In this document: piece by piece, positions 16,590-25,514 of the stretch
How the letters are laid out: every line of letters begins with the position of its first letter
How positions within the stretch are numbered: position 1 is the stretch's first letter
Assembly: GCF_019331795.1 (NCBI RefSeq)
Contig: NZ_JAHPZL010000007.1
Location: 497,194-561,193, forward strand
Origin: Austwickia sp. TVS 96-490-7B
Lineage (GTDB): Bacteria > Actinomycetota > Actinomycetes > Actinomycetales > Dermatophilaceae
Direction: 5' to 3'
Length of the DNA: 64,000 bases
Notes under the pieces: generated by a model
The model's database searches: none
Told to the model about the DNA's origin: nothing
The model's input: the letters and a program-made list of their open reading frames with translations, nothing else
Position numbers and translations under genes: made by a program

Positions 16590-17810
16590 TCAGCCCTGGT
16601 GCAGTTTCAACTGCAGGTTGTATTTCTGTAGGAGCGGGTTGATGGGTTGGAAGAACGCCGTGTTGCCACGGTCTTTGTTTTTGCCACAAGCTGGCGCGCC
16701 AGGCTGGAGGGGGACTGCTCCACCGGCACTGTGGATGCCCTGGGCCTGATCACCAGCGATCCATGCGCCGCCGGAGTCGCCGCCCTCAGTGCAGGTGTTG
16801 GACTGGGTCAAGCCATGCCCCATGCGACCGCTGCCGGAATAGTTGATCGTGACGTTTTTGGCGGTGATGGTGCCGCAGGTCCATCCGGTTGTCCGGCCAG
16901 ATTTGCAGACCGCCGCGCCCACCGGGGCTTCTTGGCTTCCTTTAACACCGACGCCGCGGCCGTTCCACTTGTCCACTCCCGGTTGTCCGGTCCACCCCGG
17001 TGCGAGGAAGGCATAGGCCATATCGTTCTGCGGCCAGGTGAACTCAGCGACCGTGGCGAGGGGCTGACCCTGCCGGGTGAGGTTGGGGCTGAGCTCGGCG
17101 CAGTGACCGGCGGTAATCAGGACATCTTTGCCGTCCTTGGTGCCCATGAAGCCGGTGGAGCACATGGTCCTGGCCAACTCGTACTGCTGCCCGCCATACA
17201 GGTCGGCCTGGGGCTCGGGAATGGCTTCCGCCCCCTCGACGTCGACACCATCCATCCCCTTGGCGGCCTCTTTGGCGGGGTTGACCTGGTCTTTTTTGAC
17301 TGCCACCACAACTTTGTTGTTGGGTACGTCGACGCGGGCAGAGACCAGTTTGTCGCCGAGCTTTTCGGTGAGTTTCTTGGCCTGGTCCTCCAAGGTCGAC
17401 ATGGACCGGGCGACGACCTTGATCTCGGTGTTTTTGTTTTTGACCTTGTCCTGGACTTTATTTTTGGCGTCGTCCTTGGTGGCTTGGACGACCAGGACGC
17501 CGCGTTTTTGGTCGATGTAGGACCCGGCGGAGTCGCCGCCTAGCTCGTCAGTGACCCGTTGCGCCCGGGAGCTGAACTCACCTTGGGCTTCCACCCGCTT
17601 CGTCGCGGTTTCTTTGTCAAGGCCGTATTGCTTGGCTAGGTAATCGGCGGTCATCTTCTTCACCGAGTCCAGGTTGGAGTCGATGGACGACGCGGTGCCG
17701 CCACGGTTCTTGTCGGTAGGGGCATCCGCCGCCTGCGCGCCGGTGGCGGACGGCGCGAGGAGGAGCAGGCCAGCCAGGGCGGCCAGCGAAGCGATGGTAG
17801 GGGTCTTCAA
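16590..17810 (-). CDS. Secreted S1E-type serine protease precursor, paralogue 6
   Basis: 406 residues. Signal peptide to about residue 27, prodomain to about 203, mature start LYGGQQYEL. Catalytic residues are His236, Asp263 (QNDMAY) and Ser346 (TEGGDSGGAW). The His-Asp loop (AELSPNLTRQGQPLATVAEFTW) is the most divergent of the set and several otherwise constant positions are changed (GVGVKGSQEA), suggesting altered specificity. It is the first gene of a probable two-gene transcript with paralogue 5. Promoter motif at 17882-17911. Confidence 0.9.
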   Translation of the reverse strand: MKTPTIASLAALAGLLLLAPSATGAQAADAPTDKNRGGTASSIDSNLDSVKKMTADYLAKQYGLDKETATKRVEAQGEFSSRAQRVTDELGGDSAGSYIDQKRGVLVVQATKDDAKNKVQDKVKNKNTEIKVVARSMSTLEDQAKKLTEKLGDKLVSARVDVPNNKVVVAVKKDQVNPAKEAAKGMDGVDVEGAEAIPEPQADLYGGQQYELARTMCSTGFMGTKDGKDVLITAGHCAELSPNLTRQGQPLATVAEFTWPQNDMAYAFLAPGWTGQPGVDKWNGRGVGVKGSQEAPVGAAVCKSGRTTGWTCGTITAKNVTINYSGSGRMGHGLTQSNTCTEGGDSGGAWIAGDQAQGIHSAGGAVPLQPGAPACGKNKDRGNTAFFQPINPLLQKYNLQLKLHQG

Positions 17811-17881
17811 CGTGAGGTTCCTTAGGTCGGATGCGGTAGGGGAACGGCAAGACCGTCAGGGAGGACAGGTGGTGTGCAGCG

Positions 17882-17911
17882 AGTGTGCCCGGGTGTCACA
17901 GCTGCCGTCAA
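17882..17911 (-). promoter_or_regulatory. Protease-array promoter motif, paralogues 6 and 5
   Basis: TTGACG-18 bp-CACACT on the minus strand, very similar to the promoter of paralogue 4 including the upstream TTTCTGTCAA block. Confidence 0.55.
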
Positions 17912-18055
17912 GGAAAGCCATGGTTGGTTGACAGAAACGCCCCAGTAGGCCACTCTTGCTTAGCGAATACCTTGCAGCAGAACAAAATTCAGGTTTTTCG
18001 CGGTAGCTCGAATGGCCCGTGACAGTGGTCTGTGAGCGCCATTCGGTAGACGCCA

Positions 18056-18090
18056 AAGCGGCGTATCCGACCATGTCGGATACGCCGCTT
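18056..18090 (-). terminator. Terminator after serine protease 7
   Basis: Perfect 15-bp stem AAGCGGCGTATCCGA / TCGGATACGCCGCTT with a 5-base loop, 29 bp past the stop codon. Confidence 0.85.
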
Positions 18091-18119
18091 CAGTGGCTGG
18101 TAAGTGACCTGTGGTCGGC

Positions 18120-19313
18120 TCAACCTTGGTAGGTCTTCAGCTTCAGGCCGTACTTCTGCAAGATGGGGTTGATCGGCTGGAAGTAGGACACGTTCTTCCG
18201 GCCTACCTTCTGGCCGCACATCTTGCCGCCTGGGCCATAGCCGGATCCGCCGCTGGTGACGCCTTGGGCCTGGTCACCTGAAATCCACGAGCCGCCGGAG
18301 TCGCCGCCCTCGGTGCAAGTGTTGGTCTGGGTGAGGCCGTAGACCATGTCGTAGCCACCCCGGTCACGGGTGTAGTTGACTGTGACGTTCTTTGCCTCGA
18401 TGGTGCCGCAGGTCCACTTGGTGGTCCGGCCGGACTTGCAGACCGCCGCGCCCACCGGGGCTTCCTTGCTGCCTCTGACCGCGACGCCGCGCCCGTTCCA
18501 GCGGTCGACCCCTGCTTCACCCTTCCAGCCGGTGCCCAGCGATGAATATCCCATGTCACGTCCCGGGAAGTCATAGGCGAGGGTGCGGCCAAGGGGCTGA
18601 CCTTGGCGGCGGAAAGTCGCATATCCCCGTCCGCAGTGACCAGCCGTGACAAAGACGTTTTGGCTGCCCTTCGTGGCATTGAAACCCAGGGAACAGACGT
18701 AGCCGTTGTTGAACTGGATCTCCTGGCCGCCGTACACGCTGCCCTCTTGAGTGGTCGGCGCAGCTTCGGTGCCTTCGACGATGACCCCGTCCATCGCAGC
18801 CAGGCTTTCGCGGGCTCGGCGGACGTCTTTGTCAGCGACCGTGGCGACGACCACATTGCGGGCGACGTCGACTCGGGTGGCCAACAGGCGCTTGCTGAGC
18901 AAGCCAGCGATGGACTGCTTGGTGGCCTGCAAGGTCGACTCAGATCGCGCCACCACCTTCACCTCGGTGTCGGCGGCTTTGATCTTGTTGGTGGCCTCGG
19001 CCCTGGTGGTGTGGACGACCAGGACGCCGCGCTTCTGGTCGATATAGGACCCTGCGGACTCGCCGCCAAGCTCGTCCTGAGCTTTCTGGGCGACCTTGGT
19101 GTGTTCTTCCTGGCTGCGGACTCGCTTGATGGCGGTGGCGCCATCAAGTCCGTACTGCTTGGCGAGGTATTCGGCCGTCATCTTCTGGACGGTGCTGAGG
19201 TCGGTCTCGGTGGCGCCGGCGCCATTGTCGGCGGCCTGCGCGCCACCGGCGGCGGGGATGAAGAGGGTCAGGCTGGCTGCGGCAGCCAGGGAGGCGAGGG
19301 CCCGGGTCTTCAC
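18120..19313 (-). CDS. Secreted S1E-type serine protease precursor, paralogue 7
   Basis: 397 residues, the most diverged member. Signal peptide to about residue 27 (GGAQA-A). The prodomain to about 193 is shorter, with a different middle section (RAEATNKIKAADTEVKVVARSESTLQATKQSIAGLL) but the constant GSYIDQKRGVLVV core. Mature start is VYGGQEIQF. Catalytic residues are His226, Asp253 and Ser339 (TEGGDSGGSW). KGEAGVDRWNGRG replaces the GQPGVDKWNGRG of the others. It is first in transcription order, so the array may have grown by duplication from this end. Own promoter motif at 19382-19411 and a strong terminator. Confidence 0.9.
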   Translation of the reverse strand: MKTRALASLAAAASLTLFIPAAGGAQAADNGAGATETDLSTVQKMTAEYLAKQYGLDGATAIKRVRSQEEHTKVAQKAQDELGGESAGSYIDQKRGVLVVHTTRAEATNKIKAADTEVKVVARSESTLQATKQSIAGLLSKRLLATRVDVARNVVVATVADKDVRRARESLAAMDGVIVEGTEAAPTTQEGSVYGGQEIQFNNGYVCSLGFNATKGSQNVFVTAGHCGRGYATFRRQGQPLGRTLAYDFPGRDMGYSSLGTGWKGEAGVDRWNGRGVAVRGSKEAPVGAAVCKSGRTTKWTCGTIEAKNVTVNYTRDRGGYDMVYGLTQTNTCTEGGDSGGSWISGDQAQGVTSGGSGYGPGGKMCGQKVGRKNVSYFQPINPILQKYGLKLKTYQG

Positions 19314-19381
19314 GTGAGTTCCTTAGGGATGGAAGGGCAGATGTGACGGTACGGATAGGGGGTGCCGTCGTTGCGGAGGAG

Positions 19382-19411
19382 AGTCTGTCCTGCATTCTCA
19401 GCTTGAGTCAA
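19382..19411 (-). promoter_or_regulatory. Protease-array promoter motif, paralogue 7
   Basis: TTGACT-18 bp-CAGACT on the minus strand, about 70 nt before the start codon; a TGTCAA block lies about 20 bp further upstream, as in paralogues 4 and 6. Confidence 0.6.
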
Positions 19412-19823
19412 CATGGCGTTCAGCAATTTGACAGGAAAGTGGTTTAACGGCGACGCTAGGCGATCTCACGCCTCTGAACAGCAAAAATGTGTGTCACATA
19501 GTGGCCGACAGCCCCAGATGCGCGCCTCAATGCGGCATCTTGCGGCGTTTTGACGTCCCGCCGCCGTCGTCCATCCGCCGTATCGCTGTGATTCTGATCA
19601 CTTATCGGCGGAGGTGTGACGGAGTCAGCCCACCTAGTCAGACCCTCACATCGGCGAAGCTGCGCGCCTCGCCGCCCCGCGAAAACCCAATTCCGCAAAC
19701 AGTCCTCGCCGTACATCCCCTGAGGCCAGGTCGACCCTGCCCACCGATGTCCTCACGCTCCCCATCCACCCCGCCAGGCCTCTCCACGACGATCACCCTG
19801 ACCGTCTTATCCGCTGAGACAAC
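19412..19823. other. Intergenic region between protease 7 and the prodomain-only gene
   Basis: About 410 bases. I find no protease-domain motif (no TAGHC or GDSGG in any frame), so the prodomain-only gene has not simply been separated from its protease by a frameshift. No other gene is supported. Confidence 0.5.
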
Positions 19824-19851
19824 GGTCGCCGGGGGCTCACCCCCGGCGACC
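19824..19851 (-). terminator. Terminator after the prodomain-only gene
   Basis: Perfect 12-bp stem GGTCGCCGGGGG / CCCCCGGCGACC with loop CTCA, 15 bp past the stop codon. Confidence 0.75.
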
Positions 19852-19866
19852 GCGTGACAACAACCG

Positions 19867-20409
19867 TCAGCCCAGCGTCGTGCTCTGCTGCTGGACCGTC
19901 GCCGAATCAGCCTCGATCTCCACGCCGTCAAGGTCCTCGATCGCCTCAGTGGCCGCATCCAGATCAGCGGGATCAACACCGATGATCACTGAGTTGTGCT
20001 CAGTGTCGACCCGGGCACTGCGGAACCGCTCACCCAACTTGTCCAGGGCCAGCTGCTGCAGTTCGTCCAACTTCTCCTGAGAACGAGCGACGGCCTTGAC
20101 CTCAGTGCCATCGCCACGCAACTGCTCCGCCGTCTTCTCATCAGTGGTGAAGATCGTCAGGACGCCGCGCTTCTGGTCGATGTGGCTACCGGCATACGCC
20201 TTACCCAGGACCTGTCGCGCTCGCTGGTCGGTTTTGGAGTGCTCGTCCTGCTGCTTCACCCGGACGACAGCAACGTCCGGTTCGAGTCCGTACTGTTCGA
20301 TCAACATTCGTGCCTGCATCTGCTGCAGCTCACTCAGGCCCGAATTCTCCACAGGGGAGGGCGAGGGATTAACGACGTAGCTGACCGGGGGAGGGGTCGC
20401 GGGAATCAT
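19867..20409 (-). CDS. Stand-alone homologue of the S1E protease prodomain
   Basis: 180 residues that align with the prodomain of the seven adjacent proteases and nothing else. Shared parts are LIEQYGLEPDVAVVRVKQQDEHSK, then AGSHIDQKRGVLTIFTTDEKTA, TEVKAVARSQEKLDELQQLALDKLGERFRSARVDTEHNSVIIGV, and LDGVEIE. It stops where the mature protease would begin. The N-terminus from ATG 20409 (MIPATPPPVSYVVNPSPSP) has no hydrophobic core, so no signal peptide is visible. Propeptides of this family are foldases and tight inhibitors of their own protease. A cytoplasmic free copy could guard against prematurely folded protease, or be a decaying duplicate. A clean open frame and a strong terminator favour a working gene. 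Confidence 0.75.
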   Translation of the reverse strand: MIPATPPPVSYVVNPSPSPVENSGLSELQQMQARMLIEQYGLEPDVAVVRVKQQDEHSKTDQRARQVLGKAYAGSHIDQKRGVLTIFTTDEKTAEQLRGDGTEVKAVARSQEKLDELQQLALDKLGERFRSARVDTEHNSVIIGVDPADLDAATEAIEDLDGVEIEADSATVQQQSTTLG

Positions 20410-20731
20410 GACTGCCAACCTAACAGTGCCATCGCCGCGAATCACCAGGTCCCCGACCGGATTGCCCCCCTGGCAGCGGCACGCACGTCGCCATCGCAGC
20501 TGGCCGTGGTTGCCGCGAGGTCGATCAAACCTGAGGGTCGGATTCAGGGAGCTATAGCAGGATGACGCTCCGCGGGAGCGCGCAGGCCGGTCGAGGGAGC
20601 GCCATGAGCGGTCGGACCTGGGGCGATGCCGCGTCTCATCACATCTGCATCATGATCCGCCCGGAGAGTGGGTCCGTCCTGGACCGCTGATGTGACATGT
20701 CGTTGACCGAGACCGATGAAGGGGAGTCCGC

Positions 20732-22360
20732 GTGTCCGACGCAACGTCGCCACGACCCGTCTACCACCATCCACCGGAAAAGGTGGAGACCTACCGTTTC
20801 CGTTTCATGCTGAAGCCGGACCTGCTGGAGAACCTGTTCTTCGGTGTGACCGCCCTGTTTACTTTGGTGTTCGCGGTCGTGCTGTTGAAGCAGTCCGTGA
20901 GTGGCTGGAGCGCGGCCGCCTATGTCATCGTCTTCTGGGCCGTCCTGGCGTACCTGGCTCTGCCCCGGGTGCATCGAGTGTTGACCTCACTTTACGTTCC
21001 CGACTACTTCATCGCTCGCTCACGCACCAGCGACGGGCTGCTCGGCGACCCGATCAACCTGGCTGTGACCGGCACCGAAGCCCAGATTCATCAAGCCATG
21101 CAAGACGCCGGATGGGTGCTGGCCGACCCGGTCAACCTGACCACTAGCTGGCGGATCGTGATGGCCTCGGTGACACGACGCAGTTACGCCGAAGCTCCAG
21201 TCAGCCCGTTGATGCTTTTCGGAAAACAACAGGCCTTCGCCTACCAGCAGGAAGTCGAGGGAAACCCAGCACAACGCCACCACGTCCGTTTCTGGCCGTG
21301 CCCCGACGGGTGGCTGCTGCCCGGCGGACACCGAGTGGACTTCTTGGCCGCTGGGACCTATGACCGGTCAGTCGGTTTCTCCTTATTCACCTTCCAGGTC
21401 ACCCACAAAATCGACCGAGACATCGACGTCGAACGTGACTACATCATCGACTCGATGTGTTACGTCCGACCTGAGGTCAGCGTCACCACACTGGTGGATT
21501 TCTCCACCGGCTACCACTCACGCAACGGCGGTGGCGATGTGGTCACGACCGACGGTGACCTCCCCGTCGTCCATGTCGACGCCGTCCCCGTCACCGACGC
21601 TCGGCTCACCCCCCAAGACGATGCTGACGACCTGCTGCACAAAGTGGGACGCCGCCCCTTCTCCGTCGTCGCCGCTGGGGTGCTCACCACCTTGTCTCTG
21701 CTGTTCTCGCTCGGGGACATCCTCATCGACCTGATCAGCGGCACTGGCGAACTCACCGGCGGCGCTGGTGCCAGCACAGAAGAAGCCATCGGCGTCGGAA
21801 TCATCGCCGTCATCGTGCTGCTCGGCTGGACCATCCTCGCCATCCTGGCCTGGTACACCTACCAAGGCCGTCGCGGAGCCCGATGGGGCATGCTCGCCCT
21901 GCTCAGCCTGGTGATCTTCGGTGAACTGAACCAGTCCTTTGAAGAACAACGAGTCACCGTGGACACCATGTTCTCCATGAGCGTGGATGTGCTGACCCTC
22001 TACGCCCTCACCAGCCTCTCCGCCCGTGAATGGACCCAACGACGCAGCAAAGAACACCTTCCCGACGAAGAACTCGGTGAAGTGCACTGGCAAAGCGCTG
22101 CCGTCGAACCCAGCGGGACCTATCACACCACCACCGAGCCTCGCCCCCACCAGGTAGAAGCTCTCCCCGAAGCTCCCTACGTGGTCGATCACGAATCCCC
22201 TGGACCCTATGTCGTTGAGCCTGTTCCCACCGGCCCTTACGTCGTCGAATCCGGATATCCCTATATCGAACCCGAACGGCCTAGCCGAGCAGATCGACCG
22301 CTCAGCCCACCGCCGGAGCAATCCGCCCCGACCACCCGCCGGGAACGTCGCAACAGGTGA
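20732..22360 (+). CDS. LssY C-terminal domain membrane protein
   Basis: 542 residues. Two membrane helices near the N-terminus (about 33-54 and 58-78) are followed by a soluble domain of the LssY C-terminal type: PVNLTTSWRIVMASVTRRSY, APVSPLMLFGKQQAFAYQQEV, VRFWPCP, then FLAAGTYDRSVGFSLFTFQVTHKIDRDIDVERDYII. Three further helices lie at about 300-390. The C-terminal 120 residues are Pro-rich with three GPYVVE-type repeats and end in a basic cluster. LssY was named from a Legionella type I secretion locus, but the domain is widespread and its biochemical role is not established. GTG start behind GGGGAG; 10 bp before the Nudix gene, so probably cotranscribed. Confidence 0.65.
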   Translation: MSDATSPRPVYHHPPEKVETYRFRFMLKPDLLENLFFGVTALFTLVFAVVLLKQSVSGWSAAAYVIVFWAVLAYLALPRVHRVLTSLYVPDYFIARSRTSDGLLGDPINLAVTGTEAQIHQAMQDAGWVLADPVNLTTSWRIVMASVTRRSYAEAPVSPLMLFGKQQAFAYQQEVEGNPAQRHHVRFWPCPDGWLLPGGHRVDFLAAGTYDRSVGFSLFTFQVTHKIDRDIDVERDYIIDSMCYVRPEVSVTTLVDFSTGYHSRNGGGDVVTTDGDLPVVHVDAVPVTDARLTPQDDADDLLHKVGRRPFSVVAAGVLTTLSLLFSLGDILIDLISGTGELTGGAGASTEEAIGVGIIAVIVLLGWTILAILAWYTYQGRRGARWGMLALLSLVIFGELNQSFEEQRVTVDTMFSMSVDVLTLYALTSLSAREWTQRRSKEHLPDEELGEVHWQSAAVEPSGTYHTTTEPRPHQVEALPEAPYVVDHESPGPYVVEPVPTGPYVVESGYPYIEPERPSRADRPLSPPPEQSAPTTRRERRNR

Positions 22361-22370
22361 CAATCGCTTC

Positions 22371-22901
22371 ATGAGCAAGGAGCGCTCGTCCTCAGTCGAG
22401 ACCCCTCCCGCGCCCTCAGGTCTGCCGACCTCCGCCGGGGCGATCATCCTCGACGAGGGCGGCGACCTGCTCATCCTCAAACCGACGTACAAGAAAGGGT
22501 GGACGATCCCCGGAGGCATCGTCGAAACCGACGGGGAGTCGCCCTGGGATGCCTGTCGTCGCGAAGTCGAGGAGGAGACCGGTCTGATCGTGCGGACCGG
22601 CCGCCTCGTCGTCGTCGACACCCGACCGGGCCAGATAGCGAAACGCGGCGACAGCGCGCCCCCGCAGGCGCCCGCCCCACCAGTCGGCCTGCGCTTGCTC
22701 TTTCACTGCGGGGTCATCCCCCGGATCCAGACCCGACATGTGCGGATTCCGCCGCACGAGATCGCCGCATTCCGATTCGTCCCGCCGCCCCACGCCCTGG
22801 CACTGCTCCGACCCGCTGTGTCTCGTCGGGTCCGAGTCGGACTAGAAGTGGCGCATTGCGTTTACCTCGAAGACGGGCACCGTCTCGACGGCGTCTGCTG
22901 A
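22371..22901 (+). CDS. Nudix hydrolase
   Basis: 176 residues. The Nudix box is GGIVETDGESPWDACRREVEEETGL, with the metal-binding REVEEE core; it has one residue more than the standard GX5E spacing. It starts at ATG 22371, 10 bp after the LssY-like gene. Nudix enzymes cleave nucleoside diphosphates linked to other groups; the substrate cannot be read from the sequence. The C-terminal 40 nt overlap convergently with the end of the GH76 gene on the other strand. Confidence 0.85.
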   Translation: MSKERSSSVETPPAPSGLPTSAGAIILDEGGDLLILKPTYKKGWTIPGGIVETDGESPWDACRREVEEETGLIVRTGRLVVVDTRPGQIAKRGDSAPPQAPAPPVGLRLLFHCGVIPRIQTRHVRIPPHEIAAFRFVPPPHALALLRPAVSRRVRVGLEVAHCVYLEDGHRLDGVC

Positions 22902-24187
22902 TCTCGCGCCTCCTCGCCGTCGACGACAGCGGCGGCAGCCTCCTGATCGTTGACGATGGCAGCAGCGGCTTCCAACGCCATCCAGGCCTGCAACTGGGGA
23001 GTGAGCTCACAGACCGAGCCGACCGGAAGGTCCACCTCCGCAGGGGTCATCGGATCCCGGGAAAACACCACCGCCGTACGCCGCCGACCCCGGGCGTCCT
23101 GCACGTCCTCATCCCACCGGCCGCCCTGCCACCATGCCTGAGCGGTGTCCAGCACCATGGCTGACGCGAGCCGCCTGGCCTGTGACGACAGTAGGGACTC
23201 CCGAGCTGCTACCCCCAGATACCGGATCAAGATGCCAGTGAACAACCCGCCATCACCGTCACCATGCGCCGTCACCACCCGTGGGGCGGAATCCTCCTCG
23301 GCGCACCACCGCCGATTCACCGCCGCAATCAACGCCTCAGCCGCCGCCATCTCAGCGGGGCCACCCACCGCCAACAACGCCCCCAACAATGTCCCCTGGT
23401 TGTAGGTATACACGGTGTCATCCCGCCGACCATCGACATATACGGTGTCTAATGCCAACCCAGCGGTCTCATCGAAACGTTCCCGGTAAATCCAATCCAC
23501 GAGGTCTCGCGCCCGGTCAACATCACCCGAACGTGCTGCGTGAATCGCCGCAGGAGCGGTCGCCGGTACGTTTTTCCGGTCCCGCTGGACCGTCCAATAC
23601 ACCCCGCCGCCCAGAACATCATCCTGCGCTTCAATCAGCCGCGCACCGATCCGACGTACTGCCCGCTCCGCCTCCACCACCGGAGGTGCCCCCACGACCT
23701 GGCCCAACTCGGTTACCCGCCCGGCAGCCAAAACCAGCCAGCCCATGTCATCGAAAAACGCATTCGTCCAACGGCCCCCATTGCGCAGCCATATCCCACG
23801 CAATAACTCCCGACCCAACCGCAGGTAGGCGCGGGCAGCGGCATGCCCAGCAGGTGTGCCATCCCAATGCCGCCACCCCGCATCCACGATCGCATCGAGA
23901 TGATGGGCCTGCCACCAATAGTTCCAACTGAGATCAACAGGCGGAGGGACCGGCAATGCGCGCACCGCCAGATGGGTGCCCGGGATCCCCCAGACCGCCC
24001 GTCCGTACGACGGCACCACGCTGCGGGCTGCCAGGTCGGCGCGGGTGGCAGCGGTGACAGCAGAGACGGGCCGTTCGGTCCGATCACAGGGTGAGTTCAC
24101 CTGCCCAGCCTGCCCTATCACCGGCACGGACATCGACCTGCACACGGATCCGTTTACCGCAGTAGGGAGTCCCCGCCGTACTGTCAT
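22862..24187 (-). CDS. GH76-family glycosidase (alpha-1,6-mannanase-like)
   Basis: Up to 441 residues. Motifs of glycoside hydrolase family 76 are clear: WNYWWQAHHLDAIVDA, GRWTNAFFDDMGWLVLAAGR with the catalytic Asp pair, GGGVYW, and TYNQGTLLGALLAVG. Family members cut alpha-1,6-mannan; in actinobacteria cytosolic-looking relatives without a signal peptide, like this one, are common and their substrate is uncertain. The true start is unsure: the conserved part begins at about residue 45, and 24187 gives a long N-terminus. It is divergent from the PH-SHOCT gene, with 45 bp between the assigned starts. Confidence 0.75.
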   Translation of the reverse strand: MTVRRGLPTAVNGSVCRSMSVPVIGQAGQVNSPCDRTERPVSAVTAATRADLAARSVVPSYGRAVWGIPGTHLAVRALPVPPPVDLSWNYWWQAHHLDAIVDAGWRHWDGTPAGHAAARAYLRLGRELLRGIWLRNGGRWTNAFFDDMGWLVLAAGRVTELGQVVGAPPVVEAERAVRRIGARLIEAQDDVLGGGVYWTVQRDRKNVPATAPAAIHAARSGDVDRARDLVDWIYRERFDETAGLALDTVYVDGRRDDTVYTYNQGTLLGALLAVGGPAEMAAAEALIAAVNRRWCAEEDSAPRVVTAHGDGDGGLFTGILIRYLGVAARESLLSSQARRLASAMVLDTAQAWWQGGRWDEDVQDARGRRRTAVVFSRDPMTPAEVDLPVGSVCELTPQLQAWMALEAAAAIVNDQEAAAAVVDGEEARDQQTPSRRCPSSR

Positions 24188-24232
24188 TCGCGCAAGCCTC
24201 AGGTTCGCGCTCTGGCGACCGTATCAACGACT

Positions 24233-25270
24233 GTGAGCGAACTGCGTCGAGACATCGTGGAGGCGGCCTCCCGGATGGCCGTCACCTTCGGCACGCGCTC
24301 CGCCATGCGCGACCTCGCCGAAGAAGTCGGTGAAACCGAGATCGTGGACGAACTTGCCGCCTGTACGTACGCCGGCGCCGCCGGACTCGTGGCACTCACC
24401 GACCAACGCGTCATCGCGATCCGTGACGACTACAGCAAACACCAAGTCCAGTCAGTGCAACTCGCCGACGTCGTCACCGTGGACTACAACCCGACCGTGC
24501 ATGATGGCTTCGCGCTATTCACCACCAGCGGTCGGCTCGTTGTCCGCAAAATGCGACGAGACGACGGGGACCGGCTCGTTGACGCCTTGCTCACCCAAGC
24601 TCCCCACATCTCTATCTCAGTGACCCGCCCCTCCGGCGCCCCCGGCGCTGCACCGCAATCTTTACGCCCTCAGTTGGGCCGACACCGCAAACCAGCTGCG
24701 GTCAGTCCGGCCGCAGCAGCAAACGACCCCAGCCGAATGGCTCGCCCCCCAGCCGGAGCGACACCAGATCCCCTGGTCGCCCCCCGCATCTCACCGACCG
24801 TGGCCGCGCAAGCCAACGCCGCCCACGTCGCCAGCCAAGCTGTCCTTCACCAGCCGGGGGTGGCCCAGCAGCCTGCGCAGCCCACCTACCCAGGGCAGCA
24901 GCCCCTCCCAGGCGCCGTCGACCCGCACCAGTTCAATACGGCGGCAGCGTTTCCGGGAGCAGCGTCACTGCCCGCGGTGGGATCACCCCCGGGGACGCCG
25001 TACGGCGGGGCACCAGCTGGTGCGCCGGGGATCGGACCAGTGGGATCTGCGCCCCCTGCCGCACCCGCGATGCCCCCAGGACCCGCCGTGACCCCGACGA
25101 CCCCCGCGCCGACGCCAGCCTCACCGGCTTCTGCTGGGCAACCCCCGGGAGCTCGGCCCGCTACCGATAAAGAGATCCTCCTGGGTGTCCTGGCTGATCT
25201 TCATGCCCAAGGGGTGTTGACCGCGGAAGAATTCGCTGCGAAAGTGCGACTCATCGTCTCCCAGCCCTGA
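24233..25270 (+). CDS. PH-like domain protein with Pro/Ala-rich linker and C-terminal SHOCT domain
   Basis: 345 residues. Residues 35-125 form a bacterial pleckstrin-homology-like domain (GLVALTDQRVIAIRDDYSK, VTVDYNPTVHDGFALFTTSGRLVVRKM). Residues 130-310 are a Pro/Ala/Gly-rich low-complexity linker. The last 35 residues are a SHOCT motif (KEILLGVLADLHAQGVLTAEEFAAKVRLI). SHOCT motifs are short helical modules at the ends of many proteins and are thought to aid oligomerisation. No enzyme activity is indicated. GTG start. The stop codon lies within the first copy of a small tandem duplication (see 25256-25296). Confidence 0.7.
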   Translation: MSELRRDIVEAASRMAVTFGTRSAMRDLAEEVGETEIVDELAACTYAGAAGLVALTDQRVIAIRDDYSKHQVQSVQLADVVTVDYNPTVHDGFALFTTSGRLVVRKMRRDDGDRLVDALLTQAPHISISVTRPSGAPGAAPQSLRPQLGRHRKPAAVSPAAAANDPSRMARPPAGATPDPLVAPRISPTVAAQANAAHVASQAVLHQPGVAQQPAQPTYPGQQPLPGAVDPHQFNTAAAFPGAASLPAVGSPPGTPYGGAPAGAPGIGPVGSAPPAAPAMPPGPAVTPTTPAPTPASPASAGQPPGARPATDKEILLGVLADLHAQGVLTAEEFAAKVRLIVSQP

Positions 25271-25296
25271 GAAGCGGTCTCCCAGCCCTGAGAAGC
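25256..25296 (+). repeat. Tandem 20/21-bp duplication across the stop codon of the PH-SHOCT gene
   Basis: The sequence GTCTCCCAGCCCTGAGAAGC occurs twice in a row, once containing the stop codon and once just after it. Probably a replication-slippage product. Confidence 0.7.
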
Positions 25297-25514
25297 GCTA
25301 GGAGAGATATGGCTTTTTTCGGGACGAGATGCCCTGCCATGCGGTAAAATTCGGAATTTTCCGATGGGTGAATCATGTCGGAAAAATGATCTGCTCTCGT
25401 TAAATCTGTGGGAACGAATAGGTAAGGCTTCGCCGCTCCCACCCCGCGGGTCGTCTGCTCTGACTACGTTGAAACCCGTCAGATGTCATGCCCTTCCGAT
25501 GGGAGCGTCTCCAC

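Noticed and set aside
19456-19716. 86-codon minus-strand frame between protease 7 and the prodomain gene
   Set aside because: No motif, no ribosome binding site, and no similarity to the protease domain.
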